A stretch of 64,000 bases of DNA, taken from the NCBI RefSeq assembly GCF_027484705.1, contig NZ_JAIXSL010000008.1:62001-126000 (forward strand), given 5' to 3'. Shown here in pieces: positions 61,184 through 64,000 of the stretch. Position numbers and translations under genes: made by a program. The notes beneath the pieces were generated by a model. The model ran no database searches and was not told the origin of the DNA. It saw only the letters and a program-made list of their open reading frames with translations. How positions within the stretch are numbered: the first letter of the stretch is position 1; the number at the start of each line of letters is the position of its first letter. The stretch comes from Flavobacterium sp. Lineage in GTDB: Bacteria; Bacteroidota; Bacteroidia; Flavobacteriales; Flavobacteriaceae.

Positions 61184-61663
61184 ATGAAAAAAATAGTATT
61201 ATTAGCTGTTTTAACGATTTTTGGAGTAACGACTTCAAATGCTCAAGCTAAAAAAGCGGCTGCTAAACCAGCTGCAAAAAAAGAAGCTGCTCCAGCTAAA
61301 GCGGAAACTCCAAAAGTAGAAGGAGCCGGAATGGTATTTGAAAACGAAACGATCGATTACGGAACACTTCCTCACAATGCTGACGGAAAACGTGAATTCG
61401 TATTCGTAAACAACGGAACAAAACCATTAGTAATTACTAACGCTACCGGATCTTGTGGTTGTACAGTACCATCGTTTCCAAAAGAGCCAATCGCTCCTGG
61501 TGCTAAAGCTGTTATCGGTGTAAAATACGCAACTGACAGAGTAGGTGCTTTCACAAAAACAGTAACCGTTACTTCAAATGCTGAAGGTGCTGCATCAAAA
61601 GTTTTGACTATCAAAGGAACCATCCTTCCAGACGAAACTCCAAAAGAAACTCCAAAAGGATAA
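61184..61663 (+). CDS. DUF1573 secreted protein
   Basis: A 159-residue exported protein. A signal peptide (residues 1-20, ending SNAQA) and an Ala/Lys-rich linker (KKAAAKPAAKKEAAPAKAE) precede a DUF1573 immunoglobulin-like domain (YGTLPHNADGKREFVFVNNG, ATGSCGCTVPSFPKEPIAPG with conserved Cys residues, KVLTIKGTI). The family is a common Bacteroidota periplasmic beta-domain with no known reaction. The short C-terminal tail is KETPKETPKG-like. Confidence 0.88.
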   Translation: MKKIVLLAVLTIFGVTTSNAQAKKAAAKPAAKKEAAPAKAETPKVEGAGMVFENETIDYGTLPHNADGKREFVFVNNGTKPLVITNATGSCGCTVPSFPKEPIAPGAKAVIGVKYATDRVGAFTKTVTVTSNAEGAASKVLTIKGTILPDETPKETPKG

Positions 61664-61680
61664 TTCCTTAAACAAATATT

Positions 61681-61713
61681 TAAAAAGCTTCCATACATTT
61701 GGGAGCTTTTTTT
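61681..61713 (+). terminator. Intrinsic terminator after the DUF1573 gene
   Basis: AAAAGCTTCC and GGGAGCTTTT pair around ATACATTT, followed by eight or more T residues. Confidence 0.9.
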
Positions 61714-61739
61714 TTGTATTCATACTAATACCTTTTAAC

Positions 61740-62270
61740 ATGCGAAAGCTTGAAAACAATGAACTCCAACGCAAATCCATAACCGATTTTAAAGCCGCTG
61801 CCAAAACACCGCTGATTATCATTTTAGACGACATCCGAAGTTTAAACAATATTGGTTCTGTGTTCCGCACCGCCGATGCATTTCTGATCGAAAAAATTTA
61901 CCTGTGTGGCATAACAGCAATGCCTCCCAATAAGGAAATCCATAAAACTGCGCTTGGGGCTACCGAAACCGTCGCATGGGAACATCATACGGATGTGGTT
62001 TCAGTCATTCAAAACCTCAAAAACGACGGCGTGAAAGTGTTCGCTATTGAACAAGTCGAAAACGCAATCTTTCTTCAGGATTTTAGAGTTGATGCAACTG
62101 AAAAGTATGCTTTGGTATTTGGCAATGAAGTCTTCGGTGTCAGTCAAAATGCGATTGCCCAGTGTGACGGCACGATAGAAATCCCGCAATTAGGAACCAA
62201 ACATTCACTCAATATTGCCGTAAGCGCCGGAATCGTAGTCTGGGATTTGTTTAAAAAACTGCGTTATTAA
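61740..62270 (+). CDS. TrmH/SpoU-family RNA 2'-O-methyltransferase
   Basis: A 176-residue knotted methyltransferase. Motif 1 is LNNIGSVFRTADAF (about residues 37-50), motif 2 is LVFGNEVFGVS (about 122-132), and motif 3 is IPQLGTKHSLNIAVSAGIVVWDL (about 145-167). It is short, without the N-terminal extension of TrmH proper, so the RNA target is unknown. Its 3' end overlaps the convergent folK-fusion stop by 4 bp. Confidence 0.93.
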   Translation: MRKLENNELQRKSITDFKAAAKTPLIIILDDIRSLNNIGSVFRTADAFLIEKIYLCGITAMPPNKEIHKTALGATETVAWEHHTDVVSVIQNLKNDGVKVFAIEQVENAIFLQDFRVDATEKYALVFGNEVFGVSQNAIAQCDGTIEIPQLGTKHSLNIAVSAGIVVWDLFKKLRY

Positions 62271-63403
62271 GGATGTAGCGTGTTCTTGATTTCTTCCAAC
62301 ACAAAAATGTAATCCTGTTGGTTTTTCACAAAATCTCGATCAGAAACATCAATAACCAAAACATTCAAATCCGTTTGCGATTTTATATAATCAAGATAAC
62401 CGCGATTGATTTTATCCAAATATTCCGCCGGAATTTCCTGCTCATAAGTCCTGCCGCGCTGTTTGATGTTCTCTAAAAGCCGCGTCGTATTCTGATACAA
62501 ATAAATATACAAATCAGGCTTGGGCATTTCCTTGTAAATGATTTCGAACAACTTTCGATACAATCGATATTCATCATCAGTCAACGTCACTTTGGCAAAA
62601 ATCAACGACTTGAAGATATGGTAATCGGCAATAATGAAATCCTTAAACAAATCGAACTGCGCCAAATCATCGGCAATCTGCTGGTAACGATCCGCCAAAA
62701 ACGACATTTCCAACGGAAAAGCATATCGGCTCTGGTCTTCGTAAAACTTCGGCAGAAACGGATTATCGGCAAAACGTTCCAAAACGGTTTTCGCGTTGAA
62801 ATCTTCAGCAATCTTAGTGGTTAAAGTGGTTTTTCCCGCACCGATATTACCTTCAATCGCGATATAATTGAGTTGGTCTAAAGCGATTTTTTGCAACGGC
62901 AACACAAGCGACTGAACCATTCTGCATTGGCTCTTATCTTCAGAAGCTTTTAAAATTTCAGGCAAGTGTTTTTGCAAAATCGGATGACGCCAATCGAGAT
63001 TCAGGTCGCGCATCGGAAGCAGTACGAACATGCGTTCCTGCATCGCCGGATGCGGCACCTGAAGGTTTTTGGAATCTATGATTTCTTCGTTGAACGCAAT
63101 GAGATCGATATCAATGGTGCGCGACTGGTAGCCTTCATTTTCTGAACGGATCCTGCCTAATTTCTGTTCAATCGCAAGCACTTTTTCGAGTATGGTTTGC
63201 GCGGAACTCAGCGTGTGAATCACCAAAGCGCAATTGTAGAACGCTTCACCCTCAAAACCCCAAGCCGGTGTTTCATACAATTTCGAAACCTTCACCACCG
63301 TTCCGGCTTCGCGATGGATCAGATCAATCGCCGATTGGATATTCTCGAGCCGGTTTCCCTGATTGCTTCCTAACGATAAAATAACTTGGTGTTGCGTATA
63401 CAT
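62267..63403 (-). CDS. folK: HPPK (FolK) fused to a deoxynucleoside kinase
   Basis: A 378-residue fusion. Residues 1 to about 165 are HPPK, which makes 6-hydroxymethyl-dihydropterin pyrophosphate in folate synthesis: LSLGSNQGNRLENI at the start and RTIDIDLIAFNEEII (about 107-121) are diagnostic. Residues about 180-378 form a deoxynucleoside kinase with P-loop GNIGAGKTT (about 185-193), ERFADNPFLP and RGRTYEQEIP. Two ATP-using activities lie in one chain. A stand-alone kinase of the same family occurs at 6390-7004. A TAATTTG promoter-like element is on the minus strand near 63411. No frameshift is seen. Confidence 0.92.
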   Translation of the reverse strand: MYTQHQVILSLGSNQGNRLENIQSAIDLIHREAGTVVKVSKLYETPAWGFEGEAFYNCALVIHTLSSAQTILEKVLAIEQKLGRIRSENEGYQSRTIDIDLIAFNEEIIDSKNLQVPHPAMQERMFVLLPMRDLNLDWRHPILQKHLPEILKASEDKSQCRMVQSLVLPLQKIALDQLNYIAIEGNIGAGKTTLTTKIAEDFNAKTVLERFADNPFLPKFYEDQSRYAFPLEMSFLADRYQQIADDLAQFDLFKDFIIADYHIFKSLIFAKVTLTDDEYRLYRKLFEIIYKEMPKPDLYIYLYQNTTRLLENIKQRGRTYEQEIPAEYLDKINRGYLDYIKSQTDLNVLVIDVSDRDFVKNQQDYIFVLEEIKNTLHP

Positions 63404-63442
63404 ATTAACCGCAAATTAAGTAAAAGAATTTTAGAATAGAAG

Positions 63443-63450
63443 TATATTTG
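63443..63450 (+). promoter_or_regulatory. sppA promoter -7 element
   Basis: TATATTTG is an exact TAnnTTTG match, 79 bp ahead of the sppA ATG. Confidence 0.5.
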
Positions 63451-63528
63451 CAACGACTGTTAATAAATTTTATGACGCTTTTTATTTGTAACAATTAGCG
63501 TTGAATATCAACCCATCAGAAAAAAAAT

Positions 63529-64000
63529 ATGCGATTTTTAGGAAATGTATTGGCGACTATAATAGGACTTTTTGCTTTTTGTATGATTTTCTTCTTCGGA
63601 ATTCTGTTGATCGGCGCGCTTTTCGGCGGCGGATCGGAAACGACTGAAGTGAAAAACAATTCTGTGATTGAACTCGATTTATCAGAAGTGACCAACGATT
63701 ATGCGGGAAAATTCAATTACAAGGATTTTGATTATTTCGATGCGCGACACGACGGTTTATCCGATGTGATCAAAGCGATTGAAGCGGCAAAAGACGACAG
63801 CGACATCAAAGGAATTTCAATTTTGAATGACAATTCGAATTTAGGCATGGCGCAAATCAAAACCGTGCGCAAAGCACTCGATGATTTTAAGAAATCTGGC
63901 AAATTTGTGTTCGCTTACGGCAATACTTTTTCGCAAAAGGAATATTACTTAAACTCTGTAGCGAACACGATTTACCTTAATCCTATTGGTGAAATGGAGT
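63529..64000 (+). CDS. sppA: Signal peptide peptidase SppA (5' part only)
   Basis: The first 157 codons of a plus-strand gene that runs off the window end. An N-terminal membrane anchor (FLGNVLATIIGLFAFCMIFFF and following) is followed by the SppA protease start: VIELDLSEVTNDY, DVIKAIEAAKDDSDIKGISI, and YGNTFSQKEYYLNSVANTIYLNP. Family knowledge: SppA digests released signal peptides in the membrane with a Ser/Lys dyad. The serine lies beyond the visible part. The start at ATG 63529 fits the anchor. Confidence 0.93.
   Translation, partial: MRFLGNVLATIIGLFAFCMIFFFGILLIGALFGGGSETTEVKNNSVIELDLSEVTNDYAGKFNYKDFDYFDARHDGLSDVIKAIEAAKDDSDIKGISILNDNSNLGMAQIKTVRKALDDFKKSGKFVFAYGNTFSQKEYYLNSVANTIYLNPIGEME

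Overview
The window reads as a chromosomal segment of a Flavobacterium-like member of the Bacteroidota. This rests on several things seen directly: four proteins with C-terminal type IX secretion (T9SS) type A sorting domains, a T9SS plug protein, Bacteroidota-type promoters (TAnnTTTG near -7), DUF5916, DUF5686, DUF5103 and S46-peptidase genes, and the short AT-rich intergenic repeats common in flavobacteria. No phage, insertion sequence, integrase, CRISPR array or rRNA operon is visible. About sixty protein genes and three tRNA genes are supported.

Layout. 0-5.3 kb: one-carbon/methionine genes. A split cobalamin-dependent methionine synthase (metH) lies on the minus strand behind a clear SAM-I (S-box) riboswitch. 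Two tandem T9SS cargo paralogues follow. metK sits behind a leader that resembles the SAM-II class. 5.6-15.4 kb: a deoxynucleoside kinase, a DinB-like protein, a K+-dependent membrane pyrophosphatase with an unusual Cys-rich tail, an AlkA-like glycosylase, a DUF5686 outer-membrane protein, an unaccompanied pyruvate dehydrogenase E1 beta gene and two small hydrophilic proteins. 15.6-27.1 kb: etfB-etfA, a bifunctional nuclease, thyA, tRNA-Gly, an L,D-transpeptidase-like protein, a DUF5916 protein, gpmI, a DUF2490 protein and a CoA-transferase. 27.3-32.4 kb: a four-gene TetR / ABC / HlyD / TolC export operon whose ABC ATPase has lost most catalytic motifs. 32.4-43.1 kb: map, a methyltransferase, the T9SS plug protein, apaG, pruA, a T9SS cargo, rsmG, a fatty acid desaturase, an aminotransferase, a DUF6370 protein and a Crp/Fnr regulator. 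43.2-48.5 kb: a 1233-residue T9SS beta-helix protein with 81-residue tandem repeats, divergent from a membrane-anchored LuxR-type regulator. The gap between them carries GGGTAG/CTACCC inverted repeats. 48.5-51.6 kb: a compact run of pirin, GNAT, OsmC, 4Fe-4S and FMN-reductase genes, then fabD. 51.7-55.3 kb: galE, a sugar aminotransferase and the Kdo transferase (envelope glycans). 55.3-64 kb: a DPP11-like S46 peptidase, an Ala-rich lipoprotein, tRNA-Leu and tRNA-Gly, mutS, a DUF1573 protein, a TrmH-family methyltransferase, a folK-deoxynucleoside kinase fusion, and the start of sppA.

Most of the window is core metabolism and envelope function. The parts most worth a second look are non-coding or regulatory: two apparently different SAM-sensing RNAs within 2.4 kb, a dispersed RNA-like repeat (five copies plus a hybrid) with compensatory stem changes, a TetR operator overlapping its own promoter, and the inverted-repeat region between the beta-helix gene and the LuxR-type gene. 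Among proteins, the degenerate ABC exporter ATPase and the pyrophosphatase tail are the oddest. I found no clearly new multi-gene system. All calls come from reading the sequence; no database search was run.
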